DNA from: Gautieria morchelliformis
Taxonomy: Eukaryota > Basidiomycota > Agaricomycetes > Gomphales > Gomphaceae
Length of the DNA: 64,000 bases
NCBI GenBank assembly: GCA_015179125.1
Contig: WHVA01000516.1
Coordinates: 1-64,000 of the forward strand
Direction of reading: 5' to 3'
The notes under the pieces: model-generated
Told to the model about the DNA's origin: nothing
Database searches by the model: none
The model's input: only the letters and a program-made list of their open reading frames with translations
Position numbers and translations under genes: made by a program
Shown: positions 1-10,324 of the stretch, piece after piece
Numbering within the stretch: position 1 is the stretch's first letter
How the letters are laid out: each line of letters starts with the position of its first letter

Positions 1-972
1 ATCATTGCAACAGCTGTGGATGATCTCACCATCACAGCTGAGAATCAGTCAGTCCTGGACGAAGTCAAACGAGATCTTGCTCAGGTCTTCAGTATGAAAG
101 ATCTAGGCGAGATTCATTGGCTATTGAATCTTAAAATCGAAAGAGACTGGCAGAAGAAAACCATTGCAATTTCACAACCTGCATACATCGAGAAGATCAT
201 CAAGAAATTTAATCTCGAAGATGCAAAGACTTATGCTACGCCCCTTGATCCAGCTGTTAAATTATCAAAAGACCAGTGTCCTTCTACAGAAAGAGGCAAG
301 AAAGCCATGTTGAAGTTTCCATACAGGCAAGCCATAGGATCACTGATGTGGGCAGCTGTAGCCACTCGACCTGACATTGCATTTGCGGTGTCATTGCTTT
401 CGCAATTCCTCGAAAATCCAGGTGGCACACATTGGAATGCAGTCAAACGTGTCTTCAAATATTTGAAAGGCACGAAGCATTACAAGCTCACACTTGGAAG
501 AAATTGAGACGGCTTGATGGGATATTCAGATGCGGATTGGGGTTCACAGAGTCATAGGTGTTCGTATTCGGCATACTTATTTCAGATTGATGGAGGCACT
601 GTTTCATGGAGTTGCCAGACACAATCGATAGTAGCCCTCTCATCAACTGAAGCCGAATTCGTCGCCCTGACCCATGCGGGCAAAGAGGCTCTCTGGATGC
701 GCCATTTTATTTCTGAAATATTCCAACCACTGAACAGACCCATCAGAATTTACTCAGACAATCAATCAGCCATTGCCATCACGTATGGCACTCAACAACA
801 CATGAGAACCAAACATTTTGACATCAGATTATATTTCCTTCGAGATATAATCAAAAATCAACAAGCCAAGCTCGTTTATTTGCCAACCGAACAAATGTTG
901 GCAGATATCCTCACTAAAGGACTTCCTAGTCCTAGAGTGAAGATCCTCAACGAGCAAATCGGAATATATTAA
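1..972 (+). pseudogene. Ty1/copia pol, C-terminal RT and RNase H fragment
   Basis: This is the tail of a copia polyprotein cut by the window edge. The frame opens with the RT active-site segment (A-V-D-D-L-T in the first 30 bases). It runs through the RT thumb and connection and then the copia RNase H: Asp in GYSDADWG, Glu in STEAEF, Asp in YSDNQSAI, and RTKHFD near the end. A single in-frame TGA at 505-507 separates two open pieces, 16-507 and 514-972, that lie in the same frame, so this copy is probably inactive. The frame ends with TAA at 970-972, directly before a purine tract and the 3' LTR, as expected for copia. The family differs from the copia elements at 26 kb and 60 kb. Confidence 0.9.
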
Positions 973-1162
973 GCTTGAGGGGGCGTGTTGGGTGCATTTA
1001 TGCTCCTGCACCAAAATCAAGCATAATATATCCAATTCGTTGTGTGGTTTCTCAATTTCTTCTCATATTGTTCTTGTATCATGCATCCATTCTCTGGTTA
1101 TTTTCGAAATTTTCCACTCACTCCCTATCTCTCCATTTCATCTTGTTATTCCTACTTTCACA
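973..1162 (+). mobile_element. copia polypurine tract and 3' LTR
   Basis: A purine-rich tract (CTTGAGGGGG, ending at 983) lies just downstream of the pol stop. It is followed at 986 by TGTTGGGTGC, a typical copia LTR start. The LTR probably ends at 1162 with CACA, giving about 177 bp. Only the 3' copy lies in the window, so neither the length nor a target duplication can be confirmed; the bases after the proposed end are AGCGG. Confidence 0.6.
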
Positions 1163-1435
1163 AGCGGCCGCACCCAGCGGAGTCTGAAACGACTTCGACG
1201 CGCGAGCTCTTGGGCGCTAAAGGGCCGGGTAGTAGTACATGCACAGTGAGACAGATTTCCCCCTCTCTCAGTGACAACTAAATTCACTGAGAGAGGCAAG
1301 TAAATTAGTCTAGTGTTCTTTCGATTTATTGACCTAGAAATCCTCTGTAGTGAATTAATTTCTAGGTAGTGTATAATATACTTACAGTGACAACTAAATT
1401 CACTGAGAGAGTGAATTAATTTCTAGTCTATTCTT
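1163..1435. repeat. Non-coding stretch with a 13-bp palindrome and a 27-bp direct repeat
   Basis: No gene is visible here. CCTCTCTCAGTGA at 1262-1274 is perfectly inverted as TCACTGAGAGAGG at 1284-1296, leaving a 9-base loop. The segment 1269-1295 (starting CAGTGACAACTAAATTCACT) recurs at 1385-1411, and GTGAATTAATTTCTAG also occurs twice nearby. It looks like the remnant of a small hairpin element; the family is not recognised. Confidence 0.55.
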
Positions 1436-3410
1436 TTGAGCAACAAGCCCATACCTACTGCCTATAATTCCTGTCCTCTACAGAACAGTCCCGGCTCCAA
1501 CTCTGGCAACCGGAACAACACTTCCGCACCACGCAACAACCAGGCCTCTGGTTCTAACACCAATGCCAGGAAAAGCACTCCCGACCTTTCCGGCAAAGGA
1601 GGTCACGTTGCTCGCGAATGCACCCAAGCTTCCACTTCCGCTGCTAAGGCCAAGGGCCGCGCAGTGAAGACAGAAGAGAAATCCGAAGCGACTCCCGCTA
1701 TGGATGCAAAAAAATAGTCAGCAGTCCTCCGGCCTCCGCACGAGCTGAGGGCTGTGTTGACCCCATTTGTGCGACAAATGAGGTTAAACTCAACGCATCC
1801 GCTCTTTCATCCTCCGACTCCCTCTCAGTTCTGCTCACTTCCGACACAATTTCCGCACCCCCGTTTACAGCATTGATCGACTCTGGTTCGACTCATTGTT
1901 TCCTCGATTCCGACTTTGTTTTAAAGCACAAGCTTCCGACCCACAACATTCCGACAATTCCGCTCCACCTTTTCGACGGGTCATCCAACACGGCAATATC
2001 ACAAGTTGTAGACCTGTCTATCCGTTTTGCTACTGAGGACAACCATGAAGTTATGTTTTACGTTACTCCGCTAGATGCTAGCTGTTCCGCTGTACTAGGA
2101 CACAATTGGCTCACCTGATATAATCCGTTGATTAACTGGGCATTGGGTCAGATACAGTTCCATACCCCGGATCACCTTCCGTCTATTCCAACATTGTCCA
2201 CAAAGATGGCTCAAGCCTCTTCTGCAACTCCGCTTGTGGATTCAGTTCTGCACTCCGGTCCCGCTCTAGCACCTCCGTCCCTCAAGGCTCCTCGAATTGC
2301 ACTCGTTTCCGCCACTGCTTTCCGCGTATTGCAACAGCAAGAAGATATGACTGTTTTCCAGCTTCACCTCTCTGATTCAGCTACAGTCAAGGCTCGTTCC
2401 ACCTCAACTTCCGCTCTGGTCGATATGAGCTCAGTTCCGGAAGAATATCACAACTTCCCGGATGTGTTCAATAAGGCCAAAGCCAATCAACCCGCTGAAC
2501 ATCAACCTTGCTATTTGAAGATAGATTTGGAAGAAGGAGCTTCTCCACCCCTTGGACCAATCTACTCCCTCTCACAAAGTGAACTCCAGACTCTCCGCGA
2601 GTTCGTTGATGAACGTCTCAACATGGGCTTCATCCGCCCTTCGCTGTCTCCGCACGGCGCTCCAGTCCTTTTCGTCAAAAAGAAGGATGGATCTCTCTGC
2701 CTCTGTGTCGATTTCCATGGACTTAATGCCCTCACTAACACTGGAGGCATATAAAGATTTTCTGGTCTGAAAAACTGTTCAAAAAACTGTAAAGATATTT
2801 CAAATTTTTTTAGTGTTTTTAATGTAAAAAAACTTTAACAAAATTTTGTGTTTTGTAAGAATTTGTTGAGAAGAAAATTGTAAAAAAGTTTAAAGTTTTT
2901 TGCAGGGGTTTTTATGTCTTTTTATAAGTTTCTTTGTGAAAACACAAAGAAACCCATAAAAAATCCTGAAAAAAACTTTGAATTTTTTTACAATTTTCTT
3001 GCTCAACAAATTCTAATAAAAATACAAAATTTTATTATAGTTTTCTTTTACATAAAAAAACACTAAAATATTTGGAAAATTTTTACAGTGTTTTCAACAG
3101 TTTTTCAGACAAGAAAACTTTTATATGCCTGCAGTGTAAGAAGGACAAATATCCGCTTCCGTGCATTTCTGACCTCCTCGACACTCCCCGCAGGGCAAAG
3201 ATCTACACCAAGATTGACCTCTGGCTCGCTTATCACCTTGTCCACATCCGTGAAGGTGACGAGTGGAAAACCACCTTCTGCACTTGCTACGGCGCTTTTG
3301 AGTGGGTTGTCATGCCTTTCGGTCTAACCAATGCTCCCACCACTTTTCAGCGCTTCATGAATGATATATTTTCCGACCTCCTCGATGTATGTGTTCTAGT
3401 CTATTATGGA
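1436..3410 (+). pseudogene. Ty3/gypsy gag-protease-RT remnant, interrupted by a MITE
   Basis: Three successive gypsy pieces remain. A gag tail has a degraded zinc knuckle (GKGGHVARECTQA, lacking its first cysteines). An aspartic protease starts near 1870 (IDSGSTHCFLD, catalytic Asp at about 1879). The RT N-terminus at about 2480-2738 ends in FVKKKDGSL...DFHGLNALT. The RT resumes at 3137 after a 398-bp insertion (KKDKYPLP, then [28 protein letters not shown]) and breaks off at about 3405, just before the catalytic YxDD. Several stops and frame breaks lie between the pieces, so the copy is dead. The DNA is very rich in TTCCG/CGGAA, like the intact gypsy at 40.6-46.9 kb. Confidence 0.85.
2739..3136. 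mobile_element. Palindromic MITE, CACTG termini, TSD TAA (copy 1)
   Basis: A 398-bp AT-rich element without coding capacity. It begins CACTGGAGGCATATAAA and ends with the near-perfect inverse of that sequence. Complementarity continues inward along almost the whole length, so the element is a foldback hairpin with arms of about 190 bp. TAA flanks both sides (2736-2738 and 3137-3139). Removing the element and one TAA restores an uninterrupted gypsy RT frame (LNALT then KKDKYPLP), which proves the boundaries. The second copy is at 49406-49805. The TWA duplication fits PIF/Harbinger (Tourist-like) MITEs, whereas the CACTG ends resemble CMC/CACTA elements. Confidence 0.88.
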
Positions 3411-3484
3411 GCTGAAGGTCAAAGTCGCGGGACAGTTCGACGAGGTGGGACTCTACAACTTGGGCACTGAACTCATTTGTATCA

Positions 3485-3710
3485 GCTTATGTACAGTTTT
3501 GCGCCGTAACCGCTTTCCCTGATGTAGGGACGCATTATCCAAATGTTGCAAGATATCTAGTCCACAATATTGCGCCGGTTGAGAAAGCATGAAGGGGCAC
3601 GCTATATCTCTCGCAATTTTCTTATACAGCAAGCAAAGCTATACAAAGACCTAAGGTCTGCCCTTGGTTCATATATGATGTGGCATAATGCCACGAAAAG
3701 GTACCTGCCA
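3485..3710 (+). repeat. Dispersed repeat R1 (copy 1)
   Basis: About 215 bp, starting TATGTACAGTTTTGCGCCGTA and ending near CGAAAAGGTACCT. It is nearly the same sequence as 51097-51321. The start of the repeat equals the outer part of one arm of the foldback element at 50512-51136, so R1 is probably part of a larger DNA transposon. The LINE at 3711-7265 is inserted at its end: GGTACCTGCCA occurs at 3700-3710 and again directly after the poly(A) at 7266-7276. No coding sequence was recognised. The short piece 3411-3484 between the gypsy remnant and R1 is unassigned. Confidence 0.7.
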
Positions 3711-3767
3711 CGGAAAGGGAGCTGGTAGACAGGCTGGAGGCCCTGGTGACAGCCATAGTGGAGACAA

Positions 3768-6700
3768 TTGAGGACACCCGTCCCCATGTCATGCCCCTGC
3801 CCACACTTGCAAAGGTGGTGGACGAGGGAGCTAACAGATGCGAAGTCGGAAATGAGATGGCTGGCCAGGATGGCATACCCGCTGCGAAACGACCCCTCCC
3901 ACCCGATACATGCCATCCACCGACAACGACGCACACAGTATGCAGAGCTCCTGCAGCAGACAAAGCGGGACCACTGGGTAGCCTGGCTCGATGAGATGGA
4001 GGAGGAAGGGATATGGGATGTCAGTAGACTAGTCTCGGGACCCCTGGGAGACGGAGGCAAGGTGCGGATCCCGCCGCTGAAGCGCAGAGGGACAGGAGGG
4101 GAGGAGGAGGAAGCCAGAGACAACCAGAGGAAAAGCGAGCTGCTGCATGAAGCTTTCTTCCCGAAGCCATCGGAAGAGGCACAGGTCGACCCGGGACACA
4201 AGTACCCTCCCCCAGCCTTTACCTATGAGGAGGTAATGGACGCACAGATCCTCCAGGCAATCGCGAGGCTAAAGCCGTACAAAGCCCCAGGACCAAGCGG
4301 AATCCCAAACGTTGTTCTCATGAAGTGCAGTGCCGAACTGATCCCACACCTGGGGATCGGTCGGTGTGATGATGCTGGCTACGATATTCGACTCGGTGGC
4401 CAGAAATGCACAATATCTAACACTACTGGAAAGGTATTGATGCAAGCACCGAAGGTCAATGGCTTATATCGACTAGACCTCCAGTCACCAAGGGCTCAAG
4501 CCCATATGTGTTTGTCTGCCATGGAAATTCATCAAAAAATGGGGCACATCTCACAGAAGTCCCTACAACATCTATTAAATTGTGGCATGATATTGGGCAT
4601 TGAACTGAGCTCCACAGGCGATAGAATTGTCTGTGATGCATGTATTCTATTCCGTGCTACCTTCAAGCTTGCCTCCTACCCCGAGGCCTGGAAACAGTCG
4701 AAGATCCTAGCACTGAGAAAACCAGGCAAGCCTGACTATACAGTGGCGAAGGCGTACCGGCCCATCGCCCTCATGGAGACCATTGCAAAAATCCTCTCCT
4801 CCTACGTAGCATCGACCCTCATGTTTCACTCAGAGCGCCTTGGCCTCCTCCCAGACACGCACTTTGGCAGCCGCCCGGGCCGCTCGACCACAGACGCCCT
4901 GCACCTACTGGTCGACTTCGTCAAGAGAGCATGGCGCCACGGCCACATGGCCACCGCCCTCCTCCTGGACATCAAAGGGGCCTTCCCGAGTGTGTCCACA
5001 GCCAGGCTGCTCCACGACATGGGATGCAGCGGGATCCCCAAGCAGTACACGGACTGGCTGGGGCGAAAAATGACAGGCAGGAGCGCTACCATCAACTTCG
5101 ACAACTTCACCTCAGGCCCACTCCGCATCAATGATGGCTGCGACCAGGGGTGCCCTGTGTCCGTCGTCTGTTACCTCTTCTACAACGCTGGGCTAGTGTG
5201 GGTTGCCAACAAGTGGAAAGGGGAGCTGGCCCCCGGCTACATAGACAATGTCGCCTTGTTGGCGACAGGTAAGACCTTTGCAGACACACACGCCAAGATA
5301 CGGGACATGATGGACAGGGAGGGGGGCGCCACGGAATGGTCAATCTCCCACAACTCCTTCTTCGAGTACGACAAGATGAAAGTGGTAGACTTCACTAGAA
5401 GGAGGAAGAAGCACCCCTTCAAACGCGGGAAGACCATCCCTGTGCCGAGGCACTCCCTGAAGATCAGCGACCATCTAATCTCCCCATCAAAAGCGACCAA
5501 ATACCTGGGGGCCTTCCTGGACCAGGAGCTGCGTTTCAAAGAACAAGCTGCGTGCACCCTGGGAAAAGGGACGGACTGGGTGATGCACTTCAGGCGGCTC
5601 TCCAAGCCCAGCTCAGGCCTGCCTCCCTGGCACATCAGATGGCTTTACTATGGCATAGCGGTCCCTCAAATGTTATACGCCGCCGACGTATGGTGCACAC
5701 CCATGTACAGGGCACTAAAGGGAAAGAAGCACAGAGGCTCTATCGGGTTCATGAGCAAGCTTGGCAGGGTCCAGAGGTTGGCAGCACTGCAGACAACTGG
5801 CGCCATGTGCACCACGGCCACGGATACGTTTGACGCACATGCCGACATGCTACCGCTCCCCCTCCTCCTCAACACTATATGCCACAATGCAGCGGTCAGG
5901 CTTGCGGCGCTCCCTGAGACACACCCGCTCCATGGCCCGACCAGGAGAGCCGCGAGAGGGGTCCGGACCCACCGCTCCCCCCTACATGAGCTAATGGCAG
6001 CATCCGGCATCGACCCCAGAGACGTCGAGACCATCAGCGCAGTGTGGAAGGAGCCAGGCTGGACAAAGAAGTTCTGCACAAGGGTGGCGGAGGACAAGGA
6101 GGGGGCAGCACGAGAGGACAGGGAGAATGCGGTGGAGCTACAGATCTACTCGGACGGGTCAGAAATTGACAGGGGAGTGGGGGCGGCGGCGGTGCTGTAC
6201 AGGAGGGGAAGGCGGGCAGGAACCCTGAGGCATTACCTAGGAAAGGCGGAGGAACACACGGTCTACGAGGCTGAGCTGGTCAGGATGCTTCTAGGGATGG
6301 AGCTACTGAGAGGGGAACGGGCGCCCAGAGGCATGACAATAGGGCTTGACAGCCAGGCTGCGATCAAGGCCACCGAACTCTCCAGGCCCGCCCCAAGCCA
6401 CTACCTGGTGGACATGGTGCATGACGAGGCAAGTGCGCTGTCCCACCGACACCCGGGAACGGAACTGCAAGTCCGGTGGGTCCCGGGGCACTCCTGGATC
6501 CCTGGGAACGAGGTTGCCGATGTAGAGGCAAAAAAGGCAGCCCAGGGGGAGCCCAGCGCGCCCGGAGACCTACCCACAATCCTGCGCCGCCCCCTACCGA
6601 CCAGCACCGCAGCCCTGAGGAAAACACACAAGGCTAAGGCCAGGGCGCAGAACGTGGAGAGGTTCTAGAGCTCGCCAAGATACGCAAAGCTCAGCCTGAT

Positions 6701-7010
6701 CGACCCCACTGTCCCCTCACCTAAGTTCCGCAGACTGGTGAACCCCCTCAGCAGACGCCATGCGAGTATCATGGTGCAGTTACGCACCGGCCACACACCC
6801 CTGAACGCGCACCTGCACAAGATTGGAAAATGGGAGACCCCCACATGCCCGGCATGTCTGAGGGGCGCAGAGACAGTATTCCACTTCCTCATGAGATGCC
6901 CCGCGCACGAGCCCCACCGCAGCGCCCTCCGCAACGCCCTCCCTCGGGACGCGCACTCCCTCCCTGCCCTGCTGTCTGACCCGAACGCCACAAGGCACTT
7001 GCTAAAGTAG
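3768..7010 (+). pseudogene. LINE ORF2: RT, RNase H and CCHC finger, with copia insert
   Basis: The 5' part of ORF2 is missing. The frame from 3768 gives 966 residues before a TAG at 6666-6668, and the same frame then continues to 7010. Visible in order: the pre-RT region (RWWTRELTDAK, KRDHW), RT (YRPIALMETIAKILSSYV, RPGRSTTDAL, LLLDIKGAFPSV, NDGCDQGCPVSVVCYLFYN), RNase H at about 6140-6560 (Asp in YSDGS, Glu in YEAEL, Asp in LDSQAA, Asp in VADVEAK), and after the TAG a CPAC...H...RCP finger. The catalytic YVDD reads Y-I-D-N (residues 491-494, 5238-5249), so the second metal-binding Asp is lost. A frame break near 3810 separates the upstream remnant. Inactive. Confidence 0.88.
4356..4646 (+). 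mobile_element. Fragment of copia (pre-integrase domain) embedded in frame in the LINE RT
   Basis: The LINE protein stops matching its family after IPHLG and resumes at LFRATF. The 97 residues between are copia-like: AGYDIRLGGQKCTIS, then GKVLMQAPKVNGLYRLD, then the zinc-binding integrase N-terminus HQKMGHISQKSLQHLLN and CDACI. The insert is 291 bp, exactly 97 codons, and has no stop. It shows no LTR, no target duplication and no GT-AG ends, so it is neither a normal copia insertion nor an intron. Template switching during reverse transcription is the likeliest origin (inference). Confidence 0.85.
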
Positions 7011-7276
7011 GTTGATGCCACAGGCCGCTTCAAAGCGGCCGTCGGGAGGGGAAACCGGACGGGAGACAGCTAGCTTAGCCAGACCCCTACCTACCACTTC
7101 CACGCGTAAGCTCTCCACGCGAGACTCGCCCCACCGTACCACCAGTCCATGACTTGCACCCCCACACCATGTACAGAGGCAGTAGATATGATGGCCGTGT
7201 ATTATCTTACATAGGGCTACGCCCCAATAGATACCAATGGATTTAAAAAAAAAAAAAAAAAAAAAGGTACCTGCCA

Positions 7277-8176
7277 GGAGTTCAAGCGAACGTTTCCTCA
7301 ACACCACGGAGTAGTTCTGCTGGGTTTATACATAGCAAACAACAAAACAAACCATATCACAATGCGGGAGAGGCACGGCACTTTGCAGCCGAGCCGCTCA
7401 CGACGAGTAGGAAGTCGCTGCGTGTCATACCCATCGAGATCACGGACTGGTGAGGCAACGGCAAGACAAGTGATTGGGTTACTAGCTTCCGCTCCACCCA
7501 TCGACTCACATTTCGACTGTTTAACGTTCATCTTCGCGGTGTGGGCGATGATCTGGTGGAATACAATGCAAGCTACAAAATAGGCATTGTCGCCGTTGCC
7601 GATTCGAATGCAACTGGAGGGAGACATCCGGTAGTTGATGACTGCGCTAGCGCTTTATTACTGACATCTTGAGGGCTGCCGTTGTGGTGAGGGTTGAAAT
7701 GGCGAGCGCTCGAGCTGAGTAGGGGAGACGCTGCCATCCTCGTGGCACTTTCATATCCACGCCGTGTTGTGCTCCTTTGTACGCATTCTGGGCAATCGCT
7801 CGCATCTCGCCGTGGGCACCAGGTGGACCATACCGGAAGGAACCCGTTGGCGTCGGTGGCGGACGGAGGAAGATAAAGTGTCACGTCGGGATTTACGAGA
7901 GCTGTGGCCGTAAACCACGGGTAAACATTACTTATCGATGGACTGGGCGTCACGTGAGGCCACACTCGCCACACAACATGGGAAATTCTTTACATATATA
8001 ACCTTGTGGATCGATCCGTCTACTTTTGCGTTGCATAATGAATGTAACTGCACCAAGCACGAGTCCCGGCTTCATTCAGGACACACTCTGTACATGGAAA
8101 AATCTCCTATAAATTTCATCGTAGTTTACGCGTACTTCGTACTAACTACAAACCGGGCTAGTCCATCGCTCAACGC
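7277..8176. other. Non-coding; right half is the 3' flank of the Clp1-like pseudogene
   Basis: No gene could be supported in 7277-7624. From about 7660 to 8176 the sequence resembles the flank of the second Clp1-like pseudogene (24760-25150): both contain GCGCTCGAGCTGAG, CACGCCGTGTTGTGCT and TTCTTTACATATATA. A third copy of part of this flank is at 39934-40144. The block was therefore duplicated together with the gene. Confidence 0.6.
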
Positions 8177-9136
8177 TCATTGCGCCTCCATCTTCATTTC
8201 GAGGATCTTCAACAACATCACCCACGCACACCACACCACTTCCGACAGCGTGTCGTCGCACACGCCCAGCGTCCCCACATTGTCCCACACGCCCTGCACC
8301 GTATACGCAAACTCCAGCAACTCCGGGAGCGTGTGCATCTCCACGACTCGCATCCTGTATGCATGAGGCGCCTCAGACGACATGCCCCCAGAGAGCGGCA
8401 GGAGCGCCATGAGGAGCGGCTCCGGGCGGCCTGTGTATACGTAAGGTAGGACAAGGTGGAAGGTGGGGGGCTGGGGAGGCGGATGGCGTGGACGGGAAGG
8501 GCGAGGCGGCGGATGCCCGCAGGGGGGAGTGGGAGGTTCGGGGAGTGCGCCTCGAGGACGAGGGGGCGGACACCCCCGAGGGGGAGTGCGAGGTTCGCGC
8601 AGTGCGCGACGAGCACCGGGGCGTGCACGGGGTGGAGCGTGATAGACCCCGGCTGGTCAGCGGGCGTGGAGGGGCAGATGGCGAGGACGTGCGTCGGGGT
8701 GTCGCTCACGTCCAACGTGTCGGGGAGGGTGATCTCCACCTCGCGTGGGATTGGCCCCGTGATCGATGTTCTTGTTATCAGGCCGTTGATAGCTAGAAGC
8801 AGGCTGAAAATGTCCGGTCAGATGCGTGGCAAGCAGCGCACGCGCAGCGACGTACCTGTCGCCCATTTCCCTCATGAAATCTTGAAAAAACACGACGGGC
8901 ATGTCCCCGAGCTCCCCTTCGATCGCCGCGATCGCGGCTTCAGATACCTCACGGTACGGGTATCCCGGGAGCTCCCTCGGGAGCACGACCGTCCTCTGCG
9001 CGGCGCCTCCCGACGTACTCGTACTGGCCGTCTGCGGATCGTCCTCGATGGTCACGATGAGCACGTCGGTCTCCGCCGCCGCAGGCGCGGCACTGCTGGA
9101 AGAGCGGCGGTTCGACCTTCGGGATGCATTCGGCAT
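8177..9136 (-). pseudogene. Clp1-like (clampless1-like) family gene, copy 1, frameshifted
   Basis: Two exons: 9136-8856 and 8803-8177, separated by a 52-bp intron (GTACGT donor, CTGAC branch site, TTTTCAG acceptor). The start MPNASRRSNRR lies downstream of CCTTTTATCCATT. The protein pattern, from memory of the family, fits Clp1-like proteins: LPRELPGYPYREVS, then REVEITLPDTLDV, PTHVLAICPS, LHPVHAPVLVAHCANL, LPSPPP, and near the end AYTVQGVWDNVGTLGV. Clp1 is needed for clamp formation in Coprinopsis; a role for this copy is not implied. At about 8450-8470 the reading frame must shift to join LPSPPP to the following Y-V-Y-T-G-R segment, so this copy carries one indel. It ends TGA at 8177-8179. 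Confidence 0.65.
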
Positions 9137-9259
9137 GGTGAGATGAAACGGTGGGGGTGGCGTAAGATGAAGGCCCGGAGTGGGATGAAGGAGGGGTGGT
9201 GCAGGAACTGAGCTGGGAAACACGCTGCCTCCTTTTATCCATTTCCACACGCATCAGGC

Positions 9260-9531
9260 TGAGATGGGTGATATGCGTGGGTAGTTGACCGCGTCGATGG
9301 ACGTGACTCATTGTAGGTCCTGGTGTACTCGTTGATCGGCTCCGAAAATGAAAACTGACGCTGGCGGATCTGATTGGGGCCGAAATCTGATTGGGGCCGA
9401 AACGTGCAGGGGCCGCCACAGTCCCAAGGCGACGGCGACCACCGCTCACACGACTGCCGAGAATAGCGTCTTATTTCAAAGAGCCTGTACATCCACTATA
9501 TAAACGAGTCTCCTCACAGCCCCTTCATCTC
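9260..9531. promoter_or_regulatory. Divergent intergenic region with TATA box
   Basis: Lies between the minus-strand Clp1-like pseudogene and the possible plus-strand gene at 9532. CTATATAAAC near 9496 sits about 30-35 bp upstream of the ATG at 9532. The short repeat TCTGATTGGGGCCGAAA occurs twice around 9370-9405. No coding sequence seen. Confidence 0.35.
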
Positions 9532-9977
9532 ATGGACAAGCGCTCCTCACACCACTCGCAATCAACGACCACGGATGAATACCCGTCTGATAGGTCCCCG
9601 CCATCATCCATGATCCCGCTCCAGGCATGCCTCCCTACGCCGTGCAGGATCACCCGCATCGTCTCAGTGAGAGAAAAGTATTCTTTTCCGTGAGGGAGCA
9701 GCGTTGGTGGCCCATGTCATACATCGCTCCACTGTTACAGGACACCAGAGGAAGTGTTCCACGAGTGATATTAGAGACAGACTGCTCTGACTCAGGCGAC
9801 AGCTCTGGGGACGGGGGCAGAAGCACTACTAGCACTGCACAAAGCACTACAGCTGTATCCCGGTCCACAAAAATCAACAACAGTGTGGACAGGTCTACAC
9901 ACCCGCGACTACCAGTCCTGCCTCGTAGGCGTCGCGCACGGGGCAGGATGGGGATGATAGGGATGCATGGGTTATGA
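9532..9977 (+). CDS. Possible small spliced gene, unknown function
   Basis: The first exon 9532-9666 (45 codons, MDKRSSHHSQSTTTDEYPSD...) is followed by an intron 9667-9740 (GTGAGAG ... TTACAG, 74 bp). The second exon 9741-9977 stays in frame and is rich in Ser, Thr and Arg (SRSTKINNS, RRRRARG), ending in TGA; total 123 residues. A TATA-like box lies just upstream. No domain is recognised. A further exon may follow, because an open frame covers 9974-10201 (ELELEVLRLLQ before a GTACGT). The LINE insertion at 10233 would disrupt any longer gene. It could equally be a chance open frame. Confidence 0.35.
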
Positions 9978-10324
9978 GGATACCGGCACAGATGCAGCGT
10001 AACGCACACCTGGAGGTGTGTCGCGCGTTGCCAAAGGTTTACATTTCGCCATCCCTGACAACTTACCGTAACATGTGGGCCCAGTCCGCGAATCAGCGAC
10101 ACAGACAACGAATCCCGGAGTATGAGCTTGAGCTGGAGGTGCTGCGTCTCCTGCAGGTACGTTCGTCAACGTGCGTGTGTTCGACTCCTGGCCGAGCCTA
10201 GAAAACCCCTTCCTCGGTTAATATCCATCACACACACACTCAACCCACACCTCCAGGAAGCCTCGTAGCAGCACCGCGGCGACGGGATCCACGCTTCTAC
10301 AAAAAAGAAGCCGAGAAAAAGCAC

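Larger units (their letters stand above)
3711..7265 (+). mobile_element. LINE copy 1, 5'-truncated, with poly(A) and 11-bp TSD
   Basis: A non-LTR retrotransposon that starts inside the linker between endonuclease and RT and ends in a poly(A) run at 7244-7265. The target-site duplication GGTACCTGCCA is at 3700-3710 and 7266-7276. The 3' UTR (7011-7243) closes with ACATAGGGCTACGCCCCAAT, a motif shared with the two other LINEs in this window. The layout (RT, RNase H, C-terminal Cys/His finger, poly(A) tail) matches Tad/I-type fungal LINEs. Confidence 0.9.

Noticed and set aside
4356..4646. Insert in the LINE read as an intron
   Set aside because: It lacks GT-AG ends, is fully open, and its product is a recognisable copia domain.
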